Assembly (NCBI GenBank): GCA_016191845.1
Contig: JACPVF010000013.1
Location: 186,001-250,000 of the forward strand
Direction: 5' to 3'
Length of the DNA stretch: 64,000 nucleotides
Source of the DNA: Chloroflexota bacterium
GTDB lineage: Bacteria; Chloroflexota; Anaerolineae; Anaerolineales; Villigracilaceae
How positions within the stretch are numbered: the first letter of the stretch is position 1; every line of letters starts with the position of its first letter. Shown piece by piece: positions 56,874 through 64,000 of the stretch. The translations under genes and the position numbers were made by a program. The notes below the pieces were generated by a model. That model did not search any database and was not told where the DNA came from. It saw nothing but the letters and a program-made list of their open reading frames with translations.

Positions 56874-59207
56874 ATGAACGAAGCTGACACCTGCCGCACC
56901 TACATTTTGCCAAAATTGAAATCTGCTGGATGGGAGGATGACTTCATCACCGAGCAGATGGTATTGACGCCTGGACGTATCGTGCCGATTGGCGGTCGTC
57001 ATACCCGCAAGGAGGGACTTCGCCCTGATTACGTCCTCTCCATTCGACAAAATATTCCCATCGCCGTGGTGGAAGCCAAGGCAGAGTATAAAAGCCCAGC
57101 AGCGGGGTTGCAACAAGCCATCCAGTATGCGGAAATGATGGGGTTAAAGTTTGCCTATTCGAGCAACGGCAAAGGCATTGTGGAGCACGATTTCATCACG
57201 GGCCTGGAGCGGGACCTCGACGCGTTCCCATCGCCTGATGAGTTATGGGGACGACTAAAAGGCACGTTCAATTTTCGAAACGAGAAAGAAGAAAAGGATG
57301 CCCTCTCCGCCTACTGGCAGGAGGTGGGCGGGAAAGCGCCGCGCTATTACCAGCAGGTGGCAATCAACAAGGCGGTGAACGCCGTACTGGCGGGACAAAA
57401 CCGCATCCTGTTGACGATGGCGACGGGCACGGGCAAGACCTTCGTGGCGTTTCAAATCGTCTGGCGGCTGTGGAAGTCGAAGCGCAAGAAGCGGATTCTG
57501 TATCTGGCTGACCGCAACGTGCTGATCGACCAGGCAAAGGACAGGACCTTCTCACCGATGGGTCAAGCCTTGCAAAAGATCCAAGGCAGGGCAGTCAAGA
57601 GCCGCGAGGTGTATTTTGCCCTGTATCAGGCGCTGGCCAACCCTGTGACGGGGGAAAACCTGTACGAGAAATATCCGCGCGATTTCTTCGACCTGATCAT
57701 TGTGGACGAGTGTCATCGCGGGTCGGCGAATGAGTTTGGCAGTTGGCGCAAGATACTGGAGTATTTCGAATCCGCGACGCAGATCGGCATGACCGCCACC
57801 CCGAAGCGGACAGACAACGCGGACACCTACGATTATTTCGGCGAGCCGATTTACACCTACAGCCTGAGACAGGGAATCGACGATGGTTTCCTCGCGCCGT
57901 ATCGGGTGTATCGCGTCATTCCCGATGTGGACGCCAGCGGTTTGCAGATCGACCCAGGGGTGCTGGATCGGTTCGGGCGCGAGATCCCCGCTGATTTGTA
58001 CGGGACGAAAGACTTCGAGCGATTGATCTCCCTGCTCTCGCGTACGGAAGTTGTCGCCAGACATTTGACCGAATACCTCAAGCGCACCAACCGCATGGAC
58101 AAGACCATCGTCTTCTGCGTGGATCAGGAACATGCGCTGGACATGCGAATCGCTTTGAATAATGCAAACGCCGATTTGTCGAAAATTCACGTGCATTACG
58201 TGGAACGTGTCGTTTCTGTGGAAGGCTCGGTTGGGCGTGGACATTTGGATGATTTCCAAGACCCCGAGGAGGACGTGCCCGTCATTCTGACCACTTCGCA
58301 AATGCTGACCACAGGCGTGGATGCTCCCACCTGCCGCAATGTGGTCTTGTTCCGCGCCATCAACTCGATGACGGATTTCAAGCAGATCATCGGGCGCGGG
58401 ACACGGGTTTCGGAAGAGCATGACAAGTTCTGGTTTACGATCATCGATTATGTAGGCGCGACGCAGTTGTTCTATGATCCTGCCTTCGATGGCGACCCTG
58501 TGCGCGTGACGAAGACCGAGATCGACAAGGATGGGAATGAGACCAAGGTGGAGGACAGTGAGGAAGGGACGCTTCAAGAAGAGCAGGTGACAGGCACTTC
58601 AGAAGTGCCTGTCACCTTGGGTATCGGCGAGTTGCCCCGCAAGTATTACCTCGATAATGTGCAAGTATATATCGCAGGCGAACAGGCGTTTGAACTCGAC
58701 CCCGATGGGCACATCCTCAAGACCGTCGAGTTTACCGATTATGTCACGCAGAACATCCGCCGCTTGAACTTGACGGCGGAACATTTGAAGCAAAGTTGGA
58801 CACAGGCAGAGCAACGGATTGAGATTTTAAACCAGCTGCGTGCCCGCGGCATTGACCCCGACCATCTCGCCAGAGTCACGCACCACGAAGAAGCCGACGC
58901 ACTGGATTTGCTTTTGCATGTGGCGTACAACGCGCCGTTGGTGAGTCGCCGCGAGCGGGCGGAGAAGTTACGCCAGAAGAAGGCGAATTTCTTCAATACG
59001 TTTACACCTGCGGCAAGGGAGATTTTGGATACCCTGCTGGAGAAGTACGCGGATTATGGCATTGGCGAGTTTGACCAGTTGCCGCGCGTGTTGCAGGTCT
59101 CGCCGTTCGACCAGTACGGGACGACGCACGATATTTACCGTTTATTTGGCGGGGCAGAGAAGTTGTTACAGGCGGTGGATGAGTTGCAGAAGTTTTTGTA
59201 TGAATAA
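56874..59207 (+). CDS. hsdR: Type I restriction enzyme, R (motor/nuclease) subunit
   Basis: 777 residues from the ATG at 56874 (AGAAGGG upstream). The PD-(D/E)xK nuclease lies at about 40-75 (RPDYVLSIRQN and VVEAKAEYK). The SF2 helicase follows: Walker A ATGTGKT (about 184), DECH box (about 278), GMTATPKR, TTSQMLTTGVDAP and IIGRGTR. The C-terminal part binds HsdM. The enzyme translocates DNA and cuts it at a distance from the recognition site. The layout matches the EcoEI/HsdR_N-short type. A 33-bp perfect palindrome is inserted in frame at 58585-58617. hsdM lies 2 kb downstream, separated by repeats and two genes. Confidence 0.96.
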   Translation: MNEADTCRTYILPKLKSAGWEDDFITEQMVLTPGRIVPIGGRHTRKEGLRPDYVLSIRQNIPIAVVEAKAEYKSPAAGLQQAIQYAEMMGLKFAYSSNGKGIVEHDFITGLERDLDAFPSPDELWGRLKGTFNFRNEKEEKDALSAYWQEVGGKAPRYYQQVAINKAVNAVLAGQNRILLTMATGTGKTFVAFQIVWRLWKSKRKKRILYLADRNVLIDQAKDRTFSPMGQALQKIQGRAVKSREVYFALYQALANPVTGENLYEKYPRDFFDLIIVDECHRGSANEFGSWRKILEYFESATQIGMTATPKRTDNADTYDYFGEPIYTYSLRQGIDDGFLAPYRVYRVIPDVDASGLQIDPGVLDRFGREIPADLYGTKDFERLISLLSRTEVVARHLTEYLKRTNRMDKTIVFCVDQEHALDMRIALNNANADLSKIHVHYVERVVSVEGSVGRGHLDDFQDPEEDVPVILTTSQMLTTGVDAPTCRNVVLFRAINSMTDFKQIIGRGTRVSEEHDKFWFTIIDYVGATQLFYDPAFDGDPVRVTKTEIDKDGNETKVEDSEEGTLQEEQVTGTSEVPVTLGIGELPRKYYLDNVQVYIAGEQAFELDPDGHILKTVEFTDYVTQNIRRLNLTAEHLKQSWTQAEQRIEILNQLRARGIDPDHLARVTHHEEADALDLLLHVAYNAPLVSRRERAEKLRQKKANFFNTFTPAAREILDTLLEKYADYGIGEFDQLPRVLQVSPFDQYGTTHDIYRLFGGAEKLLQAVDELQKFLYE
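58585..58617 (+). repeat. Perfect 33-bp palindrome within hsdR
   Basis: 16-base arms AGGTGACAGGCACTTC / GAAGTGCCTGTCACCT around a single A. It is 11 codons long and so keeps the frame, adding roughly QVTGTSEVPVT near residue 572, in the region after the helicase core. Confidence 0.95.
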
Positions 59208-59213
59208 AATTCC

Positions 59214-59319
59214 ATGTCATTGCGAGGGCGATAGCCCGAAGCAATCTCCTGATTATTGATGTATTCTGCGAGAAGAGGAGGTTGCTTCGTCGGGAAGAAC
59301 ACTCTCCTCGCAACGACAT
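59214..59319. repeat. Palindromic repeat, unit A
   Basis: 106 bp, from ATGTCATTGCGAG to CTCGCAACGACAT, with internal GAAGCAATCTCC and GGTTGCTTCGTC. Directly follows hsdR. Confidence 0.88.
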
Positions 59320-59329
59320 ATATCCAAGC

Positions 59330-59436
59330 ATGTCGCTGCGAGCGGTTGTTGCGAAGCAGTCTCCTGATTAGCGAAGTGCTCCAACAACAATGAAGTTGCT
59401 TCGTCGCTCACTATCGTTCACTCCTCGCAACGGCAT
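59330..59436. repeat. Palindromic repeat, unit B
   Basis: 107 bp, ATGTCGCTGCGAG to CTCGCAACGGCAT; more diverged than unit A. Confidence 0.85.
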
Positions 59437-59454
59437 GAGTAATTGGGAGTTTTG

Positions 59455-59751
59455 ATGTCAGTTGGCAAGCAATATTGCGTTTATATTATGACCAATGCCC
59501 ACAATACTGTTTTGTATACGGGTGTAACCAACAATTTGGCGCGCAGGGTGTATGAGCATAAAAACGGAATAGGCAGTGTGTTTGTCAAGAAGTACAATGT
59601 TCATAAGCTGGTTTATTATGAAGTCGGAGATAATATCCATTCTGCGATCGCAAGAGAAAAACAGATTAAAGGCGGCTCGCGGAAGAAGAAGATTGATTTG
59701 ATCAATAGTCTGAATCCTGAGTGGAAGGATTTGTATGAGGAGATAAAGTAA
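59455..59751 (+). CDS. GIY-YIG nuclease superfamily protein (UPF0213/YhbQ-like)
   Basis: 98 residues, a single GIY-YIG domain: YCVYIMTNAHN (in place of GIY), LYTGVTNN (YIG position), the catalytic-site Arg in LARRVYEHK, and Glu in AIAREKQIKGGSRKKK. Small stand-alone members have weak or unknown nuclease activity and are often spread with mobile DNA. It is framed by palindromic repeats on both sides, inside the type I RM locus. Confidence 0.9.
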   Translation: MSVGKQYCVYIMTNAHNTVLYTGVTNNLARRVYEHKNGIGSVFVKKYNVHKLVYYEVGDNIHSAIAREKQIKGGSRKKKIDLINSLNPEWKDLYEEIK

Positions 59752-59756
59752 TTGGA

Positions 59757-59861
59757 GGTCGTTGCGGTCCCCGAGTAGGCGAAGCAATCTCCTATTTATA
59801 GGAGTACTTCAAGTACGAGGAGATTGCTTCGGGCGGAAGTGCCCCGCCCTCGCAACGACAT
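59757..59861. repeat. Palindromic repeat, unit C
   Basis: 105 bp, GGTCGTTGCGG to CTCGCAACGACAT, with GAAGCAATCTCC and GGAGATTGCTTC forming a 12-bp inner inverted repeat. Confidence 0.85.
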
Positions 59862-59873
59862 GCAAATGCCAAG

Positions 59874-59995
59874 ATGTCGTTGCGAGCGACTGAAAGGAGC
59901 AAAGCAATCTCCTCGTAAGTGGAAGACTGCTTCGTCGCAAAGAGTACACCTGCCCTGGCAGGCGGCGCCAGGGAGAGCACTCCTCGCAGCGACAT
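59874..59995. repeat. Palindromic repeat, unit D
   Basis: 122 bp, ATGTCGTTGCGAG to CTCGCAGCGACAT. A right-half fragment (GGAGATTGCTTCGGGCGG and following) continues at about 60004-60044. Confidence 0.85.
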
Positions 59996-60054
59996 GGATG
60001 GAATGAGGAGATTGCTTCGGGCGGAAATGCCCCTCACAATGGCATAAACCAACA

Positions 60055-60088
60055 GTAGATGAGTTGCAGAAGTTTTTGCGTGGATAAT
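60055..60088 (+). pseudogene. Duplicated 3' end of hsdR
   Basis: GTAGATGAGTTGCAGAAG and the next eight bases repeat 59175-59200, the end of hsdR, with one difference; the reading VDELQKFL then diverges to a TAA. It follows a partial repeat unit, so a block containing the hsdR end and repeats was probably duplicated and eroded. Confidence 0.8.
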
Positions 60089-60104
60089 CTCGTTGCGAGT
60101 AGTT

Positions 60105-60659
60105 ATGCGAGAAAAACCAAACTTCAGTAAAAAGGCTTCTTCTAATGTACAGGCCCGAAATCATGACGATTGGGGGTGCGTCTGGCTTCCATTTGTCATT
60201 GCAGGTGGATATATCGTTTCGTCTGCGATTGTGCGCGTAAATTCTCATACAGGGAGTTGGCTTGATCAAATCATTTGCTACGGAATATTGATCGGTATTG
60301 TGGCTCTGTTTATTCTGGGAGCCTGGGCGCAGAAAAAAGAAAAGGAAAGGCTCCATGAAGCAAGACAGGAGTGGAAGCGAGCTTGCAAGTCTGTCGAGGT
60401 TGCCATCGTAAGTCGACATGGCTACCCTGGCGGATCATACGAGGATGAGTATGGTGACCTTCATACTACCCGCCCCTATTATTATTTGGATATTGCGCCA
60501 GGCGCTGACCAGTTGGAAGTTTCTCCGAATCAAGCCTCTTTTCAGGTAAAGGTAACTGGTGAGATCTTCGAGAAGCTGGAAAAACGTGATACGGTCCGTA
60601 TTTATTACAAGCCCGAATCTCCATTGGAATTCCTGCTTGAAGAAGAACTCTCATTATGA
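60105..60659 (+). CDS. Small membrane protein, function unknown
   Basis: 184 residues from the ATG at 60105. Two membrane helices (WLPFVIAGGYIVSSAIV and IICYGILIGIVALFILGAWA), a basic connector, and a ~95-residue cytoplasmic or external domain (VEVAIVSRHGYPGG, TRPYYYLDIAPG, FQVKVTGEIFEKLEKRDTVR, YKPESPLEFLLEEEL). The end resembles DUF2500/DUF3592-type domains in which RIYYxPxxP-like strands recur. It lies within the RM locus between repeat arrays; a link with restriction is not evident. Confidence 0.7.
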   Translation: MREKPNFSKKASSNVQARNHDDWGCVWLPFVIAGGYIVSSAIVRVNSHTGSWLDQIICYGILIGIVALFILGAWAQKKEKERLHEARQEWKRACKSVEVAIVSRHGYPGGSYEDEYGDLHTTRPYYYLDIAPGADQLEVSPNQASFQVKVTGEIFEKLEKRDTVRIYYKPESPLEFLLEEELSL

Positions 60660-60660
60660 T

Positions 60661-61131
60661 ATGTCGTTGCGAGCCTTGTCCTGAAAGATAGCAAAGGAAC
60701 AAGCGGAGCAGCTCCCGATTAATAAGGAGATTGCTTCGGGCGGAAGTACCCCGCCCTCGCAACGACATGCAAATGTCGAGATGTCGTTGCGAGCGACTGA
60801 AAGGAGCGAAGCGATCTCCAGTTAAGTGGGATAGCTTCAACAGAGAGAGGGTTGCTTCGGGCGGAAGTGCCCCGCCCTCGCAACGACATGCAAATATCGA
60901 GGTGTCGTTGCGAGCGACTGAAAGGAGCGAAGCAATCTCCTCGTAAGTGGGGTAGCTTCAACAAAGAGAGGGTTGCTTCAGGCGGAAATGCCCCACCCTC
61001 GCAACGACATGCAAATGTCGATATGTCGTTGAGAGTGACTGAAAGGAGCGAAGCAATCTCCAGTTAAGTGGGATAGCTTCAACAAAGAGAGGGTTGCTTC
61101 AGGCGGAAATGCCCCGCCCTCGCAACGACAT
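60661..61131. repeat. Tandem array of four palindromic repeats (units E-H)
   Basis: Units at 60661-60768, 60781-60889, 60902-61010 and 61023-61131, period 120-121 bp. Each starts (A/G)TGTCGTTG(C/A)GAG and ends CTCGCAACGACAT; between units lies a constant 12-13-base link (GCAAATGTCGAG or close variants). Units F to H are nearly identical. No open spacer variety is present, so this is not a CRISPR array. No gene is seen in the region. Confidence 0.92.
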
Positions 61132-61151
61132 GTAAATATAAAGACATGGGA

Positions 61152-61157
61152 TAAAAT
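61152..61157 (+). promoter_or_regulatory. -10 box, leaderless hsdM mRNA
   Basis: TAAAAT ends 6 bases before the hsdM ATG at 61164; no Shine-Dalgarno. hsdM and hsdS may thus be transcribed independently of hsdR. Confidence 0.55.
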
Positions 61158-61163
61158 AGCAGA

Positions 61164-62705
61164 ATGCCTAAAAAGACCACACCACAGCCTCAACACAACA
61201 CGAAAGCGTCTCTCTCCTCCCTGATCAAATCGTCCCGTGACATTATGCGGAAGGATGCAGGGTTGAATGGGGATTTGGATAGACTGCCGCAGTTATCGTG
61301 GATTCTGTTTTTGAAGTGTTACGATGATTTGGAGATGCGGCGCGAGGAGGATGCAAAGTTAGAGCGCAAGGCGTATAAGCCTGTGATTCCGTCGCCGTAT
61401 CGGTGGCGGGATTGGGCTTCGGATGAGGATAACGGGGCGACGGGCGAGGATCTGGTCAAGTTCGTCAATGATGGGTTGCTGCCTGCGCTGCGCGGGTTGA
61501 CGGGGTCGGATGAACGGCTGAAGGTGGCGGAAGTGTTCAAGGAGACGTACAGCCGCATGTTGAGCGGGTATCTGCTGCGGGATGTGGTCAACCTGGTGGA
61601 TAACATCCACTTTCAGTCGAAGGATGAGATCTTCACGCTGGCGCATTTGTATGAGTCGATGTTGAAGGAGATGCGCGACGCGGCGGGCGATTCGGGCGAG
61701 TTCTATACGCCCCGTCCCGTAGTAAAGCTTATAGTAAACCGAGTCAAGCCGCGGCTGGGAGAGACCGTTCTTGATCCCGCTTGTGGCACGGGCGGGTTTT
61801 TAGTCGAGTCGTATGAGTATCTCAAGCCGCAGGCGAAGCAATCCAAAGAGCAGGAAACGCTGCAAACGAGGACATTGTTTGGGGTGGAGAAGAAGCCGCT
61901 GCCGTATCTGTTGAGCACGATGAACCTGTTGCTGCACGGGATCGAAACGCCCAACATCCGCCGCGATAACGCGTTGAAGAATCCGCTGAACGAGATCGGG
62001 GAGAAAGACCGCTTCGATGTGATCGTGACGAACCCGCCCTTTGGCGGCGAGGAGGAGGCGGGCATCCAGTTGAACTTCCCCGAGAATACGCGCGCCAGCG
62101 AGACCGCGCTGTTGTTCATGCAGTTCGTGATGCGTTCGCTCAGGCATGGCGGTAGATGCGGCGTGGTGGTGCCGAATGGATTTCTGTTCGGCGACGGAGT
62201 GGCGGCGCGGGTGAAGGCGCAGATGCTGCGGGACTTCAACCTGCATACGATCATCCGACTGCCCAACGGGGTGTTTGCGCCGTATACGTCCATCCCGACC
62301 AATTTGCTGTTCTTCGATCGTCCTGGTCTCGATACGCCCTTCGCAAAGAGCGCTCAGGGCTACTCGACTAGCGAGATTTGGTATTACGAGCATATTCTCC
62401 CCGAAGGCGTGAAGAACTATACCAAGACGCGCCCGATGCAGTTCGAGGAGTTCCAGCCGATTTTAGATTGGTGGGATGCTCGTGTCGAAAACGAACGCGC
62501 ATGGAAAGTGCGCGCCGCAGACGTGATCCAGACTAACGGGGGCGGCGATGTGGTGAGCGTCAATCTCGATATCAAGAACCCCAGTCGCAAAGAGGACTTG
62601 GAACACCTGCCGCCTGTCGAGTTGGCGGAGAGTATTCTCGCCAAAGAGAAACAGATTGCGGCGATTATGGATGAAATCAAGTCTTTGCTGGCAAAGGAAA
62701 ATTAG
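61164..62705 (+). CDS. hsdM: Type I DNA methyltransferase, M subunit
   Basis: 513 residues. The N-terminal helical HsdM domain (about 10-150: LPQLSWILFLKCYDDLEMRR) is followed by the N6-adenine methyltransferase domain: FYTPRPVV, SAM-binding DPACGTGGFLVES (about 204), catalytic NPPF (about 290) and GVVVPNGFLFGDG. It methylates adenine in the site chosen by HsdS and is a structural core of the restriction complex. The hsdS gene overlaps its stop by one base. Confidence 0.97.
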   Translation: MPKKTTPQPQHNTKASLSSLIKSSRDIMRKDAGLNGDLDRLPQLSWILFLKCYDDLEMRREEDAKLERKAYKPVIPSPYRWRDWASDEDNGATGEDLVKFVNDGLLPALRGLTGSDERLKVAEVFKETYSRMLSGYLLRDVVNLVDNIHFQSKDEIFTLAHLYESMLKEMRDAAGDSGEFYTPRPVVKLIVNRVKPRLGETVLDPACGTGGFLVESYEYLKPQAKQSKEQETLQTRTLFGVEKKPLPYLLSTMNLLLHGIETPNIRRDNALKNPLNEIGEKDRFDVIVTNPPFGGEEEAGIQLNFPENTRASETALLFMQFVMRSLRHGGRCGVVVPNGFLFGDGVAARVKAQMLRDFNLHTIIRLPNGVFAPYTSIPTNLLFFDRPGLDTPFAKSAQGYSTSEIWYYEHILPEGVKNYTKTRPMQFEEFQPILDWWDARVENERAWKVRAADVIQTNGGGDVVSVNLDIKNPSRKEDLEHLPPVELAESILAKEKQIAAIMDEIKSLLAKEN

Positions 62706-64000
62706 TGAGCAGTTCTATTTTCCCAACGCCTTACAAATTAACGCGTGAAGAATTATTACTTTCTTCAGCGGCTACTGTTATTTTCAAAACCCTTTTAGAT
62801 TCTGGTCGCGAAAATTTATCCGTATCTGATATTTGTGAACATCCACAATATGGATATACCGCTTCGGCAGAAACTATAGCAAATGGTCCAAGATTTGTTC
62901 GTATTACAGACATAAAAGGTGGAACCATAAATTGGGATACCGTCCCTTATTGCACTTGTGACGAGCCTGATAATTACCTAATCAAAAAAGGCGACATCCT
63001 AGTTGCAAGAGCAGGCTCAATTGGGAAATCCTTTCTTGTAAAGGATGTTCCAGAAATTGCTGTATTTGCTTCCTACATGATTCGATTGCGGGCAAGAGAT
63101 GGAATTATGCCTAATTATGTATATTGGTTTTTTCAATCTCAGCAATTTTGGCTTCAAATAGAATCTACTCATAGAGGCTCAGCAATGAGCAATATCAACG
63201 GCAAAATGTTGGCGAGCCTGATTTTGCCCAAGTCATCATTTGCTGAACAGCAGAAAATATCAGAGTTTCTTGGTGTTTTCCGAAGAAGGCTTTTTGGCGA
63301 GAAAATTGAATTACCTGAATTACCTTCTCCCATGCAAGATGTACGCCGCATTGTGGCACACATCGAGTCGCTGGCGGCGCGGGTCAATGAGGCACAGCGT
63401 CTGCGGGATGAGGCTGATAAAGAAGCGGGAAACCTTCTCAAGGCAACACGAAATGCAATAGTTGAGAAATTACGTAACACTTATCAGACTATGGCTTTGA
63501 ATGACCTGTGTACAAAAATAACAGATGGTCCTCATGTTTCGCCCGCCTATGTTTCAAAAGCGGAAGGTGTAGCCTTTATTTCAGCCAGAAACATTTCTGA
63601 AACAGGTTATGATTTTTCAACTGCTCAATATGTCTCTCGAAAAGATCATGAAGAGTTTTCAAAAAGGGTGAATATTGAGAAAGGGGATGTGCTGTTAATA
63701 AAAGTTGGAGCAACAACTGGAACTGCTCGTCGGGTTGACATTGATATAGAGTTCAATATCTGGGTAAATGTAGCGCTATTGAAACTACGTCAAGATATTA
63801 TTATTGATGCCTTCATGGAGCACATGCTAAATGCACCATCCATAAAAGAACACACTTTATCAATGACCTTTGGTTCGGCAACGCCATATATCGGTTTAGG
63901 GAAAATCGGCAAGATAGAAATGCCCGTTCCCCCGCTCGACGAACAGTGGCGCATTGTCGCTTATCTGGATGGGTTGCAGGCGAAGGTCAATGTGTTGCGG
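62705..64000 (+). CDS. hsdS: Type I specificity subunit, truncated by the window edge
   Basis: Open from GTG at 62705 (TAGTG overlap with the hsdM stop) to the last base, 432 codons and no stop. Two target-recognition domains are visible: the first at about 30-190 (YGYTASAETIANGPRFVRIT, GDILVARAGSIGKSFLV, STHRGSAMSNINGKMLASL), then a conserved central helix (RRIVAHIESLAARVNEAQRL), and the second at about 270-420 (LNDLCTKITDGPHVSP, KGDVLLIKVGATTGTA, GSATPYIGLGKIGKIEMPVP), then DEQWRIVAYLDGLQAKVN, the start of the second conserved helix. TRD sequences are lower in GC than the helices, as usual for exchanged TRDs. Confidence 0.93.
   Translation, partial: MSSSIFPTPYKLTREELLLSSAATVIFKTLLDSGRENLSVSDICEHPQYGYTASAETIANGPRFVRITDIKGGTINWDTVPYCTCDEPDNYLIKKGDILVARAGSIGKSFLVKDVPEIAVFASYMIRLRARDGIMPNYVYWFFQSQQFWLQIESTHRGSAMSNINGKMLASLILPKSSFAEQQKISEFLGVFRRRLFGEKIELPELPSPMQDVRRIVAHIESLAARVNEAQRLRDEADKEAGNLLKATRNAIVEKLRNTYQTMALNDLCTKITDGPHVSPAYVSKAEGVAFISARNISETGYDFSTAQYVSRKDHEEFSKRVNIEKGDVLLIKVGATTGTARRVDIDIEFNIWVNVALLKLRQDIIIDAFMEHMLNAPSIKEHTLSMTFGSATPYIGLGKIGKIEMPVPPLDEQWRIVAYLDGLQAKVNVLR

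Noticed and set aside
59214-61131. CRISPR array
   Set aside because: Units are ~105-121 bp palindromes with a constant 12-13-base link, no unique spacers and no cas genes.
56431-64000. Prophage or integrative element around the RM locus
   Set aside because: No integrase, transposase, phage structural gene or tRNA attachment site is visible; only repeats and a small GIY-YIG gene suggest mobility.

Overview
The window looks like chromosomal DNA of a GC-rich, anaerobic or facultative bacterium, most likely of the phylum Chloroflexota (class Anaerolineae). This is inferred from gene content and style: lipoproteins with Thr/Pro-rich linkers, an NBR1-Ig-like lipoprotein, a DUF3048 lipoprotein, class I fructose-bisphosphate aldolase, tandem DUF1361 proteins, and many start codons preceded at 6-10 bases by a TANNNT box (leaderless mRNAs). 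No rRNA or tRNA gene was recognised, so the placement is tentative.

Left third (1-26 kb). An apolipoprotein N-acyltransferase-like fragment is followed by a small HTH-like gene, a sigma-factor/zinc anti-sigma pair, a response regulator-thpR-rsfS operon, ndk, a large TPR/DWLKG-repeat protein, pyrimidine-nucleoside phosphorylase and a peptidase S51-like/CysRS-tail fusion. Next comes a minus-strand run of peroxiredoxin, alpha/beta hydrolase and uracil-DNA glycosylase, then queA, a LysM/M23 protein, an MFS exporter, a YedK-type SOS protein, a low-GC YfhO-like membrane protein, a coiled-coil gene with selB, and a three-gene set of complex-I-like membrane proteins. The peroxiredoxin carries an in-frame UGA at the peroxidatic cysteine position, followed by a plausible bacterial SECIS hairpin. 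With selB about 8 kb away, it is best read as a selenoprotein.

Middle third (26-48.5 kb). Plus-strand lipoproteins, a MenC-like enolase, a CapA-like protein, a cyclase, an MFS transporter, an adenosine-specific kinase, a phosphoribosyltransferase and a CNB-histidine kinase are interspersed with a minus-strand phosphoesterase, Nudix protein and aldolase, and a low-GC SUKH gene. An operon for a molybdenum hydroxylase follows (fused FAD/2Fe-2S subunit, small membrane protein, Mo-binding subunit). About 3 kb on lies yqeB, the marker of selenium-dependent molybdenum hydroxylases. selB, the Sec peroxiredoxin and yqeB together point to an organism that uses selenium in two ways.

Right third (48.5-64 kb). 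A caspase-like/GAF-like/EAL fusion overlaps a small EACC1-like gene and is followed by a membrane protein; this looks like an undescribed signalling or conflict module. Then come a LysM protein, a GGDEF-EAL membrane protein, an HU-like protein and a type I restriction-modification locus (hsdR, hsdM, hsdS running off the edge). The locus is split by a GIY-YIG gene, a small membrane protein and eight copies of a ~105-120 bp palindromic repeat, four of them in tandem; a ninth copy precedes yqeB. hsdR contains a perfect 33-bp palindrome in frame, and a fragment of its 3' end is duplicated about 0.9 kb downstream.
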